From Doryteuthis pealeii (taxonomy: Eukaryota > Mollusca > Cephalopoda > Myopsida > Loliginidae): a DNA stretch of 64,000 nucleotides. The notes beneath the pieces were generated by a model, which was not told where the DNA came from, searched no databases, and worked only from the letters and a program-made list of their open reading frames with translations. A program made the translations under genes and the position numbers. The stretch spans positions 63,359,177 through 63,423,176 of the forward strand of contig CM042157.1 of assembly GCA_023376005.1 (NCBI GenBank), given 5' to 3'. This document shows positions 26,471 to 38,869 of this stretch, piece after piece. Positions within the stretch are counted from its first letter, which is position 1. The number at the start of each line of letters is the position of its first letter.

Positions 26471-28100
26471 TGTGAGAGATTGTCATGGATATCCGCGCTA
26501 CTGGCGCGACATGATGATGATATCATACAAAAGTCACAATGCATTCCCCCTTCCCCCACAAAAAAAAAAAAGAAAGAAATGTATTCCACAAAGTGACAAT
26601 GTATATAAAAAAGGGGTTATTTCCTATAAATCTAATCATAAACAAAGGAGAGACCACTCTTGACCTGATAAATTATTTATTTATTATGATCTTACTAGAA
26701 AAAAGAAGACTGGGTTAGGGTCAGGGCTTACGGTTAGTTTAAACTCTTTAACCTAATCCTGTTGAGAATTTCCTAAGTCACAGCCCAATTTCTATAACTA
26801 CTATCAAAAATGGATAAAAAATGTGTGTTTCATTAAAACTTACCTGTTATTACCTTAAATTAAAAGACTTCTAAATATGTTTAAATTACATTTTAAACAA
26901 AGGCTTTCATTGGGGTAGATTAGGAAAATGAATGTGATTCCGGTGCGGTGGAATCAGGTGGTAAGGATGTTAAGAGTTAACTTAGCTCCTAACCACCTCG
27001 ATTCCACCTGGCCGAACCAGCTAGTCTCATTCATTTTCCTATCCGCCCAAACGATAGCTTTTGTTTAAATTGTAATACTATTAAACATATTTAGAAGTCT
27101 TTGATTTAAGGAAATAACAGGTAATTTTAGATGCAAAGGTCATTTTATCCATTTTTTCATATATCCTTTATAGGAATGGGCTCTGGACTTGTTTAAATGT
27201 AATATTTAACATATTTAGAATGTCTTGATTTAAGGGAAATAACAGTAATTTTAGATGCAAAGGTCATTTTTAGCCATTTTTTCATATATCCTATAAAGGA
27301 ATGGGCTCTGGACTTTGTTTAATGTAATATTAACATATTGAAAGTCTTTGATTTAAGGGAAATAACAGGTAGATTTTAGATGCAAAGGTCATTTTTTTAG
27401 CCATTTTTCATATATCCTTATAGGAATGGAGGCTCTGGACTTTGTTTAAATGTAATATTAAACATATTTAGAAAGTCTTTGATTTAAGGAAACTAACAGG
27501 TAATTGTTAGATGCAAAGGTCATTTTTTAAGCCATTTTTTCATATATCCTTAATAGGAATGGGCTCTGGACTTTGTTTAATTATATAAACATATTTAGAA
27601 GTCTTTGATTTAGAGGAAATAACAGGTAATTTATGATGGCCAAAGGTACATTTGTTAGCCATATTTTTCATATATCCCTGTATAGTAATGCTCTGTAACT
27701 TAGAAAATTGTCAACGAGATGTTAAGAGTTAAAATAATTATCAGTCAAGAGTGCGTTCCCCTTGTTTATGTTAAACTTCTAGGAAAATAACCAAAAACAT
27801 ATCATTTAAAAAAGAAAGAAAAAATTTACCTATTGGCAACAAAATCAGCAAAACACATTTTCTAATTAAAAACAAGCATTTAATGCATAAAACAAGATGT
27901 GCCTCGCCAACCGTCATTGAAGAAACATTCCAAATTTATCAGCAGGTTGAATGTCATCATAACAATAACAATGATCTCTTTCTCTATCACAGGAAATTTT
28001 ATGGCCCCAATGTTTTTTTTTTGTCTGTTTGTCTCTTGAGTTTTTATTTATTATTTTTTTGTCATTTTAAGACAGTAGAGGAAAAAAATCATGAACTTGG

Positions 28101-28328
28101 TTACGTCATATCTTTTTCTTTTTGGTCCGGAGGTTCCATGGTAGTCTCATCTTCCGGAACCAGGAAACAATATTCCTTCATTTTGGTCTTCGGAATTCTT
28201 GTAGCCGATACCTGTCACCTTCCGCTTTCTAAAGTGCGCGGGTCTTAGCATGGCTACACCACTTGTCTTGCTTTGGAGGTGTTCCCCAGTCGAAGATACT
28301 AACTACTGACCGACCAGCTTTCTGGCAG
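28101..28328 (-). pseudogene. Second duplicated, frameshifted copy of the RPP30 last exon
   Basis: Minus-strand copy in the direct-repeat block, matching 38646-38869 over its full length with scattered indels. Segments encoding ARKAGRS-, ENSED- and the basic tail are recognisable but out of register. Its immediate upstream intron lacks the Helitron that sits 39 bases from the other two copies. Confidence 0.8.
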
Positions 28329-29529
28329 CTAACAAATAAAATGGTAACAGTTTATTTTTAATAGAATATTCCCAGATTGTTAAAAAAAAAAATAAAAAAA
28401 AAAAAAAAATAAATAAAAAATACACAAAATATATCCATCCTTCTGCCCTATGTAATATCCCTTAAAAAGGCAAACTTGTGGTTTTTCACTGAAATACTAA
28501 TAATTTCCTTGGAATCAATTTGAATCTCAACATTTTTCAAGTGGGATTAGGTTTATGTAGCGTTAGCTTTCGTATGTTTGCCTGGGAGAATTGTCTGCCG
28601 GCATTTAGTTTGCTGGTCGCCGCGCTAGGGGGCTATAGATTAAGCGCGGGTTCAAACCCTTTCGCCTCTTTGTCTCTGTTCCCTGATTACTACGAGAACA
28701 CATGGGTGTAGTTTTAAGGTCTATACCCCGTCTTGTTGGCAGCTTTTGGTCCCAGTTTACATTAACTGTAAGTTCCTTAACACAGCGCATGGACTATCCC
28801 TAAGTCTCATGTCTGTGGCTTTTATATGTAATCATTGTACCATTCATAATGTGTGTATCTAATCTGTCTTATGATATCTTTTTAAACCTATGTACTTTGT
28901 ATCTCGTCAAATTCCATTGTCTGCTAACTATATTAAATGTTTTGTCTGTCAACCATTCGTCGGAGTTTTGTATTCAAAGTATAATAACTTTTGGAAACCT
29001 TTTCTTACAGGTATTTGTCAAGGAAATAACTAATACTGGATAACTTGTTATAAAGTTGGGGGTTGCATTTTATCCAAAGAATCTTGTGGAATTTGTTACA
29101 TGGGTGGAAAAAGAAACTGGAACATACATTTTACAGAAATTTTTAATCTGAAAAGCTGATTAAATCAGCTCATTTTGCAGTTATACGATCTGTTTTCTCG
29201 CGTTAACCCGAACATAGCTACATAAATGGAGAATCTCCCCTTGTTTTTCCACCTTAGAAGCCCGCCTGTTTTAGTAGGCCATTTCATTTCACCATAAATT
29301 CTACACTGAAAATACACATTTGTTCCAAATCAATTAAAACTGCCATGTTTAACACAAAAAGTATCAAAAATTGTCTTAATAACAATTAATTCATTTCAAA
29401 TAATCGCAAACACAAATAAGCTGAAACAAACAAGGAGAGGTTACTCTTATATGCAGCTAATGTTCAGATTTTACACTGTTTCTACACCACAGCTATCTGT
29501 GTATACTATTGAGTTTCTTATTCAAAAAT

Positions 29530-31186
29530 CATTTTATAAAGATTTATTTCCCTTGTATCAAGTAAAACCTGTTTCGGAGCGATATTTGAATTCAATCGCA
29601 GTTAAAGGGTGCCGCTTATTGTGTCATACATCATCTGATTTTTTCATAGCAAGATCAATATCCCGATATGACACTGAAACTAAGACAAAATGTTTTTCTA
29701 TTATTATTTCACATATCTTTCTCCTTATTTTTACCAAAAAGATAGTTTGGTGTGTGCATAGAACTGAAGCTACAACATCAGTTAAAGTTTTGCAAATCGG
29801 AAAACATTAATAATTTAAAACTGGTTAACTTTCAAACTTTTCTGATAGCATTTTTGGATTCCTTAGGCAAAAATGCTTCTATAAAATGCTTCTATAAACC
29901 AATTTTTAGGAGTATGGAAGCTATAGAACTCATTTTACAGACAAAAATAGATTACAAAAAGTCGCCATTGTTTGCTACCGACCACAAATTTTTAAAAATT
30001 CGACTTAATTCCGCCAATTTTTTGGAATTTGAAGCACAAATTTTGGGGATTGTCTGTTTTTACGTTAGTCCACATCTGGACAAAATTTCAGAAAAATTGA
30101 AATGAAAAATTTTAACAAAATTTTTTTCGCTTCTGAACAAAAACCAAACTATCCTTTTGGTACAAATAATATTCAATAGATATGAAATAATAATAGAAAA
30201 AAATCTTTGTTATAGATTCAGTGCCACATTGGGATACTGATCTTGCTATGATAAAATCAGAAGTCATCAATAACTTAAAATTGGTTGACTTTAAGACTTT
30301 TTGGATAGCATTTTTGGATTCCTCTAGCAAAAATGCTTTTATAAACCAATTCTTAGGAGTAGGGAGGCACTAGAATTCATTTTTCAGATAGAAATAGGTG
30401 ACAAAAGTCGCCATTTTTCACGACGACCCCCCCCCCCCTCAAATTTGTTGAGTTAAAATCGATATATCCCTCGCCAATTCTTGGAATTGGAAGCTCAAAT
30501 TTTGGGGAATGTCTAACTTTAACAGTCCACACCTGTACAAAATTTCAGAAAAATTGAAGGTGATGGGTGATATGGCCCGGAGGATATAACATGGAATTAC
30601 CCATATTGCTTAAGGATGGAACCTTGGCAGCTGAGCTGATTGCCCAATCCCTATTGCCCTAAGCCTTTTTATGAGGTTCCAGTTCTGGAGCTCTGGGGAA
30701 TGTGGAGTACCCTTCATCACCATTACTTCCAGATCCACTCTAACCAGGAGTGGTAGTATTTGCTATAATTCCATCTATGGGTTAAATAAAAAGAATGAGT
30801 TTTAAAAAAATGTGCTAATAAAAATTGAGTTTTAAAAAAATGAGTATCCATCAAGAATGAATAAAAGAAAAGAAACGTCTTTGGCATAAAATAACTCAAC
30901 AGGGGTTGACATGCCATAAAACTCAACCAACTAACCAACCAACCAATATATATATATGTACATCTATATCTATTTTCACACACACACACACATATACATA
31001 TATATATATACATACATACATATACCCACGCATACAGGCACACACACACACACATATATATACACACTGGGCTCTTTAAACTTGGCTAGGCAACCAGTCT
31101 AGGAGAAGGAAAACTCTGAATTCAAACCTATTAAACTCTGCTTAAGAAATTGACCTTGTTCACATCCTGCTTGTGTGGTGGGGTTG

Positions 31187-31242
<56 letters not shown>

Positions 31243-32119
31243 CAATAGCATAATCTTTACAGATCACTGCCGTCCCTCACAATCCTATAACCGCACCACC
31301 AGAACCTTTCCTCTCATGAGCCCTCAAATGACTCATCAATCTTGCTGCAGATCCACAAAGTTTGATGCAAATATGACATAGGAAGGACGTCTTTCCCACT
31401 GGATCAGATGATAAAATTTGATGCTTATGTACCACTATATGCCTCTTAAAACCAGAAGCTGACTTACAAATTGCACAAGACACATTGTTTGTTCCTGGAG
31501 TTTGCATGAATTGTCCCTGATGAGATTTCCTATGATTGACATATCCAGGCTTTGAATGCAGAATCTGACCACATGTTTAACATTTCCAACTCTCTGTGTT
31601 CTCACCAATATGACAGGTGTATCCCTTTCGAAGTTGATGCTTGAGATTTTCATGCTCAATTCTTTCACTCTCAAAACTGCTAAAGCCATCATCCACATGA
31701 ATTCTCCAGTCAGTTCTCTTCAATGCCAGCTTCTCCCAGTTGTCAGGATCTATTTTTATTTTTACAAGGTTGTTTTTTAAGTAATCCTTATACCTCTTCC
31801 AAGGCTTATGCTGTGGCCTTTTGCCATCATGCAGCTGACCGTAAAGGAGTTGCTTTGGCATTCTAACATCACTCATACTCACCTGCCCATCGTATTTGAG
31901 CCATTATGATGAGAGTTTTGATGCTTGTGCATCCTGCCGTTATAAGGACTTCTGTGTGTCCACTTGATGTTTAGAATGCGTCTTAAACGTTTTGATGAAA
32001 GGGTTGAAGAATTTTTAAATGTCTTCAAACAATGTCCATGTTTCCGAGGAATACAATAGAACACTCAACACGCATGACTTATAAACCTTCAATTTTATGG
32101 GTAATGCTGGTATTAGACC
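29530..32119 (-). repeat. Left arm of a near-perfect 2.6 kb palindrome
   Basis: Reverse complement of 32229-34812. Paired positions sum to about 64348. A 101-residue open frame at 31577-31882 is repeated identically at 32468 onward. The junction with the preceding block lies near 29530 in attcaaaaatcattttataa. Confidence 0.9.
31260..31990 (-). repeat. LINE C-terminal fragment in the left palindrome arm
   Basis: Minus-strand copy of 32350-33075, including the Cys/His tail NVSCAICKSASGFKRHIVVH and FLCHICIKLCGSAARLMSHL. Confidence 0.75.
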
Positions 32120-32228
32120 TTCACGTACTTGGGAAGTACACTGCCTTGTGAGAGCCCTTTAGATGCTGAGATTCGCCTGCTCATCTAGAAGGCATCTGTG
32201 GCCTATGGAAGGCTTGAAAAATGGTTAT

Positions 32229-33104
32229 GGTCTAATACCAGCATTACCCATAAAATTGAAGGTTTATAAGTCATGCGTGTTGAGTGTTCTATTGTATTCC
32301 TCGGAAACATGGACATTGTTTTGAAGACATTTAAAAATTCTTCAACCCTTTCATCAGAAACGTTTAAGACGCATTCTAAACATCAAGTGGACACACAGAA
32401 GTCCTTATAACGGCAGGATGCACAAGCATCAAAACTCTCATCATAATGGCTCAAATACGATGGGCAGGTGAGTATGAGTGATGTTAGAATGCCAAAGCAA
32501 CTCCTTTACGGTCAGCTGCATGATGGCAAAAGGCCACAGCATAAGCCTTGGAAGAGGTATAAGGATTACTTAAAAAACAACCTTGTAAAAATAAAAATAG
32601 ATCCTGACAACTGGGAGAAGCTGGCATTGAAGAGAACTGACTGGAGAATTCATGTGGATGATGGCTTTAGCAGTTTTGAGAGTGAAAGAATTGAGCATGA
32701 AAATCTCAAGCATCAACTTCGAAAGGGATACACCTGTCATATTGGTGAGAACAGAGAGTTGGAAATGTTAAACATGTGGTCAGATTCTGCATTCAAAGCC
32801 TGGATATGTCAATCATAGGAAATCTCATCAGGGACAATTCATGCAAACTCCAGAACAAAACAATGTGTCTTGTGCAATTTGTAAGTCAGCTTCTGGTTTT
32901 AAGAGGCATATAGTGGTACATAAGCATCAAATTTTATCATCTGATCCAGTGGGAAAGACGTCCTTCTATGTCATATTTGCATCAAACTTTGTGGATCTGC
33001 AGCAAGATTGATGAGTCATTTGAGGGCTCATGAGAGGAAAGGTTCTGGTGGTGCGGTTATAGGATTGTGAGGGACGGCAGTGATCTGTAAAGATTATGCT
33101 ATTG

Positions 33105-33158
<54 letters not shown>

Positions 33159-34812
33159 CAACCCCACCACACAAGCAGGATGTGAACAAGGTCAATTTCT
33201 TAAGCAGAGTTTAATAGGTTTGAATTCAGAGTTTTCCTTCTCCTAGACTGGTTGCCTAGCCAAGTTTAAAGAGCCAGTGTGTATATATATGTGTGTGTGT
33301 GTGTGCCTGTATGCGTGGGTATATGTATGTATGTATATATATATATGTATATGTGTGTGTGTGTGTGAAAATAGATATAGATGTACATATATATATATTG
33401 GTTGGTTGGTTAGTTGGTTGAGTTTTATGGCATGTCAACCCCTGTTGAGTTATTTTATGCCAAAGACGTTTCTTTTCTTTTATTCATTCTTGATGGATAC
33501 TCATTTTTTTTAAAACTCAATTTTTATTAGCACATTTTTTTAAAACTCATTCTTTTTATTTAACCCATAGATGGAATTATAGCAAATACTACCACTCCTG
33601 GTTAGAGTGGATCTGGAAGTAATGGTGATGAAGGGGTACTCCACATTCCCCAGAGCTCCAGAACTGGAACCTCATAAAAAGGCTTAGGGCAATAGGGATT
33701 GGGCAATCAGCTCAGCTGCCAAGGTTCCATCCTTAAGCAATATGGGTAATTCCATGTTATATCCTCCGGGCCATATCACCCATCACCTTCAATTTTTCTG
33801 AAATTTTGTACAGGTGTGGACTGTTAAAGTTAGACATTCCCAAAATTTGAGCTTCCAATTCCAAGAATTGGCGAGGGGATATATCGATTTTAACTCAACA
33901 AATTTGAGGGGGGGGGGGGTCGTCGTGAAAAAATGGCGACTTTTGTCACCTATTTCTATCTGAAAAATGAATTCTAGTGCCTCCCTACTCCTAAGAATTG
34001 GTTTATAAAAGCATTTTTGCTAGAGGAATCCAAAAATGCTATCCAAAAAGTCTTAAAGTCAACCAATTTTAAGTTATTGATGACTTCTGATTTTATCATA
34101 GCAAGATCAGTATCCCAATGTGGCACTGAATCTATAACAAAGATTTTTTTCTATTATTATTTCATATCTATTGAATATTATTTGTACCAAAAGGATAGTT
34201 TGGTTTTTGTTCAGAAGCGAAAAAATTTTGTTAAAATTTTTCATTTCAATTTTTCTGAAATTTTGTCCAGATGTGGACTAACGTAAAAACAGACAATCCC
34301 CAAAATTTGTGCTTCAAATTCCAAAAAATTGGCGGAATTAAGTCGAATTTTTAAAATTTGGGTGGTCGGTAGCAAACAATGGCGACTTTTTTGTAATCTA
34401 TTTTTGTCTGTAAAATGAGTTCTATAGCTTCCATACTCCTAAAAATTGGTTTATAGAAGCATTTTATAGAAGCATTTTTGCCTAAGGAATCCAAAAATGC
34501 TATCAGAAAAGTTTGAAAGTTAACCAGTTTTAAATTATTAATGTTTTCCGATTTGCAAAATTTTAACTGATGTTGTAGCTTCAGTTCTATGCACACACCA
34601 AACTATCTTTTTGGTAAAAATAAGGAGAAAGATATGTAAAATAATAATAGAAAACATTTTGTCTTAGTTTCAGTGTCATATCGGGATATTGATCTTGCTA
34701 TGAAAAAATCAGATGTTAAACAATAAGCGGCACCTGCGATTGAATTCAAATATCGCTCCGAAACAGGTTTTACTTGATACAAGGGAAATAAATCTTTATA
34801 AAATGATTAATT
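32229..34812 (+). repeat. Right arm of the palindrome
   Basis: Inverted copy of 29530-32119. The 109-base spacer (32120-32228) is ordinary LINE-adjacent sequence also present at 21340-21445. Confidence 0.9.
32280..33075 (+). repeat. LINE C-terminal region (post-RT domain and Cys/His fingers)
   Basis: The 3' part of a non-LTR retrotransposon. An upstream frame reads RLRRILNIKWT..QIRW. Then from 32468 comes MSMSDVRMPKQLLYGQLHDG, KDYLKNNLVKIKIDPDNWEK and LALKRTDWR, which is the usual region after the reverse transcriptase in many animal LINEs. In another frame a C2H2-like tail ends in SHLRAHER. Frame changes and the missing RT domain make it inactive. Confidence 0.75.
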
Positions 34813-36829
34813 TGTAGTAAGAGTTACTTCCCTTGGTTTAATATTTACTTATTTTACAGAATGATAAAAAACAAAAAATAATCCGGGCAAATTTTAAATT
34901 TTTTGAATTGTAGAGAAATTTAATTCCAAAAACAATTTTCAACTCATTTAAAAAAAAATCTTAATAATAAAGATTTTTAATAATTTATTATAAACTAGCA
35001 GACCTACCCGGCGTTGCTAGAGGTTTAAAAAATAATAAAAATTAATCACTTGTTTATATATGTTATGTATAGATTAATAAAAATTTGGTGCCATTATATT
35101 GTGGCCTACCCGGTTTGAATGTGTCCTACCTCAGTAAGAGTATATTCATTTAGATATTAGTAGTAGACAATTTATTGAAACTAATTATTTTTCACATATT
35201 CAATTTCAAGAAATGCAATTCACTCATAAGCTGTATATAGTAATTAAAAAGAATTTATTCATAATTTACATGAATCAGAGATCTATTTAATTTAAAATAT
35301 TCTAAAATAGGGTTAGTTATTAGCAGTTATTATAACCTTATAATATGCTTTTTATGGTAGGCCACATATTATAAGAGATTTTCGTAGACCACACATACTA
35401 TAATGGTACCAAAAATTATTTTTCTATATATTTGTTTTATCTTATATTTTTTTTTTTGAAGTTGTTTATTTTTATTATTATTCTCGTTTGTATTTATTTT
35501 TTAATTATATTTTATCTTTTATTAATTTCTTAGTTTTTAATCATTTTCTAATTATTTTTAATTTTTTCAAATATATTCTTGATTTATACTCTTATTTTAT
35601 TTTGCTTTTCTTATAGAAAATGAGGAATAAAATTTTTACAAAAGCAGGGTGTGGATTTTATTGAACTTTGGTGTTTGCCGGTCTCCATCAATTTCCCTTT
35701 ATATGGTAATCTAAATTGAAACTTCATGAAACCATTTTTTAGGGGGTGTCGGTGACTACATTGTGACTTGTGGTGGGTGGGGGTGATAGTCTTTTTTCGA
35801 GAGATATATTGTCATTTTGGAGGGAGGGTGATAGATTGTCACTCATTAATTTGAATATATATTTTATTAGCAATGTATCCTGTTGGAGAGCATTGGATAT
35901 CACTTTGTTCAAAGAAACACTGACTTAACCCATCCAAGCGCGCGCACACACACACACACATTGTGCTACAAGAGAATGCGTTTGAATCTTACCAAGACTT
36001 CATCCTTTGTTATTTCCAATTTGTTTCATACTATAGGAAAAAAATAGAGGGGGGAAAATAAAGATTTAACTCAACAAGTTTTTGTTGAGGGGGGCCCAAA
36101 AAGAAGCGAGTCCAATGCCTTCTCGCAGGCTAAACTTTCTCTTTGTAAACACCGACTTCTTCTTCTTCTTCGTTGTTGTCGAATCCTCTAGCAGCTACTG
36201 TAGCAACACATGTTTCTGCACTCACCGCTTCTGGGTGTTTCCTTCTATTTATACACAGGTCTGCTTCTATCATCCGGGCGTCTGTGCTTCACATATGGGA
36301 CTGTCAACTCAATCCCAGGTGCCGGAATGCCCGCAGCTATCATCCAGGCATCTGGCATTCACATACGGGACAGTGGCATCTCGATTCCGGTGCCCGCGCC
36401 AAAGTGTCGCCTTTTCGCATTCTGAAGGACGCGGGTTCGATCCTAGGTCAGTCCTACACGCCAGGCAAGTTTTCATGCCCGCCACTCAACTCGTGTCCTC
36501 TGTCACACATACTTCATTGCTGTAGATTGATAATCCGATTTGGGTAATCTGAACATTAGCTACATAAATGAGAGTAATCTTCCCTTGTTTGTTTCACTTT
36601 GAGGAAGCTGCTTGTTTTGGTTGGCCATTTTCATTTCACCATAAATCTACACTGAAAATATGAATTTGTTTCAATACAACTACATGTTTTAACATGAAAA
36701 TATCATAAAATGTGTTCTTAATAACAATTAAGTTCATTTCAAATAATGTGCAAGCACAATTAAGAACACATTTTATATTTTCGTGTTAAAACATGCAGTT
36801 GTATTGATTTGAACAAATTCGTATTTTAG

Positions 36830-37330
36830 GTAGTAATATCTCATCCACAGAAAGCGATGTTGATGCACGCATAGAGAAGGCATGGTTCGCTATAAACAGA
36901 CTGTCAGTTATATGGAAGTCAAGCGTCCTCGACAAGTTAAAGCGACAATTCTTCCAGGCCGTGGTGGTGTCGGTGCTGTTGTTTGGCTGCATCACTTGGA
37001 TCTTGACAAGGCGCCTGAAAAATAGACTGGATGGGAGTTGCACTAGGATGCTGCGTGTGATCTTGAACAAATCGTGGAAGCAACATCTCACAAGAAAGCA
37101 GATATACAGCCACCTGACCCCTGTTACACAAACCATCTGAGTAAGGTGAACAAGACATGCCGGACACTGCTGGAGAAGTAAGGATGAGTTATTAAGCGAT
37201 GTCCTTCTGTGGAAACCGGCACATGGACATACTAATGCGGGACGTCCAGCAAAGACCTACATAGACCAGCTATGTGCAGATGCAGCATGCTGTGTGAAGG
37301 ACCTCCCGAGGTCAATGAGTGATAGGGAGG
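36830..37330 (+). repeat. LINE reverse-transcriptase C-terminal fragment
   Basis: The plus frame reads DVDARIEKAWFAINRLSVIW, then KLKRQFFQAVVVSVLLFGCI and RMLRVILNKSWKQHL, followed by TYIDQLCADA. This is the post-RT thumb region typical of non-LTR elements (I/Jockey- or RTE-like; clade not assigned). Stops and frameshifts interrupt it. Confidence 0.75.
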
Positions 37331-38645
37331 GTTGGTGAGAGATTGTCATGGATATCCGCGCTACTGGCGCGACATGATGATGATATCATACAAAAGTCAC
37401 AATGCATTCCCCCCTTCCCCCCCAGAAAAAAAAAAGAAAAAAGAAAGACAATGTATCCACTAAAAGTGACAATGTATATAAAAAGGGTTGTTTCCTATAA
37501 ATCTAACATAAACAAAGGGGGACCACTCTTGACTGATAAATCATTTATTTATTGATCTACTAGGAAAAAAGAAGACTGGGTTAGGGTCAGGGCTTACGGT
37601 TAGTTTAAAAACTCTTAACATCCTGTTGAGAATTTCCTAAGTCCACAGCCCAATTTCTATAACTATTTATCAAAAATGGATAAAAATGGTTGTTTCATTA
37701 AAACTTACCTGTTATTACCCTTAAATTAAAGACTTCTAAATATGTTTAATATTACATTTAAACAAAGGCTTTCATTTGGGGTAGATTAGGAAAATGAATG
37801 TGACTTCCGGTCGGGTGGAATCAGGTGGTATAGGATGTTAAGAGTTAACTCTTAACATCCTATACCACCTGATTCCAGTCGATAGTAGGGCAGTCTGAGC
37901 TTTTTAACTGTCCTATACCACCTCATTCCACCTGGCCAGAAGTCTCATTCATTTTCCTAATCCGCCCTAAACGATAGCTTTTGTTTAAATTTAATACTAT
38001 TAAACATATTTAGAAGTCTTTGATTTAAGGGAAATAACAGGTAATTTTAGATGCAAAGGTCATTTTTATCCATTTTTTCATATATCCTTATAGTAATGCT
38101 CTGTACTTAGAAAATTCTCAACAGGATGTTGTTTGAATTTAATACTATTAAACATATTTAGAAGTCTTTGATTTAAGGGAAATAACAGGTAATATTAGAT
38201 GCAAAGGTCATTTTTATCCATTTTTTCATATATCCTTATAGTAATGCTCTGTACTTAGAAAATTCTCAACAGGATGTTAAGAGTTAAGATAATTTATAAA
38301 TCAAGAGTGGTTCCCCTTTGTTTATGTTAGACTTCTAGGAAATAACAAAAAAAAAAGTATCATTTAAAAAGAAAAAGAAAAAATTTACTATTCAACAAAT
38401 CAGCAAACACATTTTTCTATTAAAAACAGCATTTATGCCATAAAACAAGATGTCCGCCACCGTCATTGAAGAAACATCCAAATTTATCAGCAGGTTGAAT
38501 GTCATCATAACAAAACAATGATCTCTTTCTCTATCACAGGAAATTTTATGGCCCAATGTTTTTTTTTTTTTTGTCTTTTTGTCTCTTGAGTTTTTATTTT
38601 TTTTTTTTTTGTCATTTTAAGCAGTGAGGAAAAAACATGACTTGG

Positions 38646-38869
38646 TTACGTCATATCTTTTTTCTTTTTGGTCGGAGGTTCATGGTAGCTCTCATCTTCC
38701 GAACCGGAAACAATTTCTTCATTTTGGTCTTCGGAATTCTCTGTAGCCGATCCTTCACCTTCGCTTTCTAAAGTGGCGGGGTCTGTAGCACTGGCTACCC
38801 ACTTGTCTTGCTTTGGGAGGTTGTCCAGTCGAGAAATACTAACTACTGACCGACCAGCTTTTCTGGCAG
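38646..38869 (-). CDS. RPP30: RPP30 last exon (C-terminal tail, intact copy)
   Basis: The acceptor is ttattttgtag. CT completes an alanine codon, then ARKAGRSVVSISRLDN aligns with the (T)RKTAFGIISTV region after STNCRAALLH in the family. The following ~60 residues are acidic and serine rich (SEGEGSATENSEDQNEE) and end PPTKKKKDMT then TAA. Low-complexity tails with a basic cluster are usual for p30. An AATAAA on the minus strand lies about 50 bases past the stop, within an A-rich stretch, so its use is uncertain. Two damaged copies exist at 15044-15261 (+) and 28101-28328 (-). Confidence 0.88.

Larger units (their letters stand above)
21390..29520 (+). repeat. Large direct-repeat block (copy of about 32160-40190)
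   Basis: Same order and orientation as 32.2-40.2 kb: LINE C-terminus, (AT)n, GGCATGTCAACC repeat, TIR element, LINE fragment, RPP30 last-exon copy. It differs by many small indels and lacks the Helitron at the exon copy. Confidence 0.85.

Noticed and set aside
32468..32818. 116-residue open frame as a host gene
   Set aside because: It is the post-RT region of a LINE, repeated in other copies, without RT domain or gene structure.
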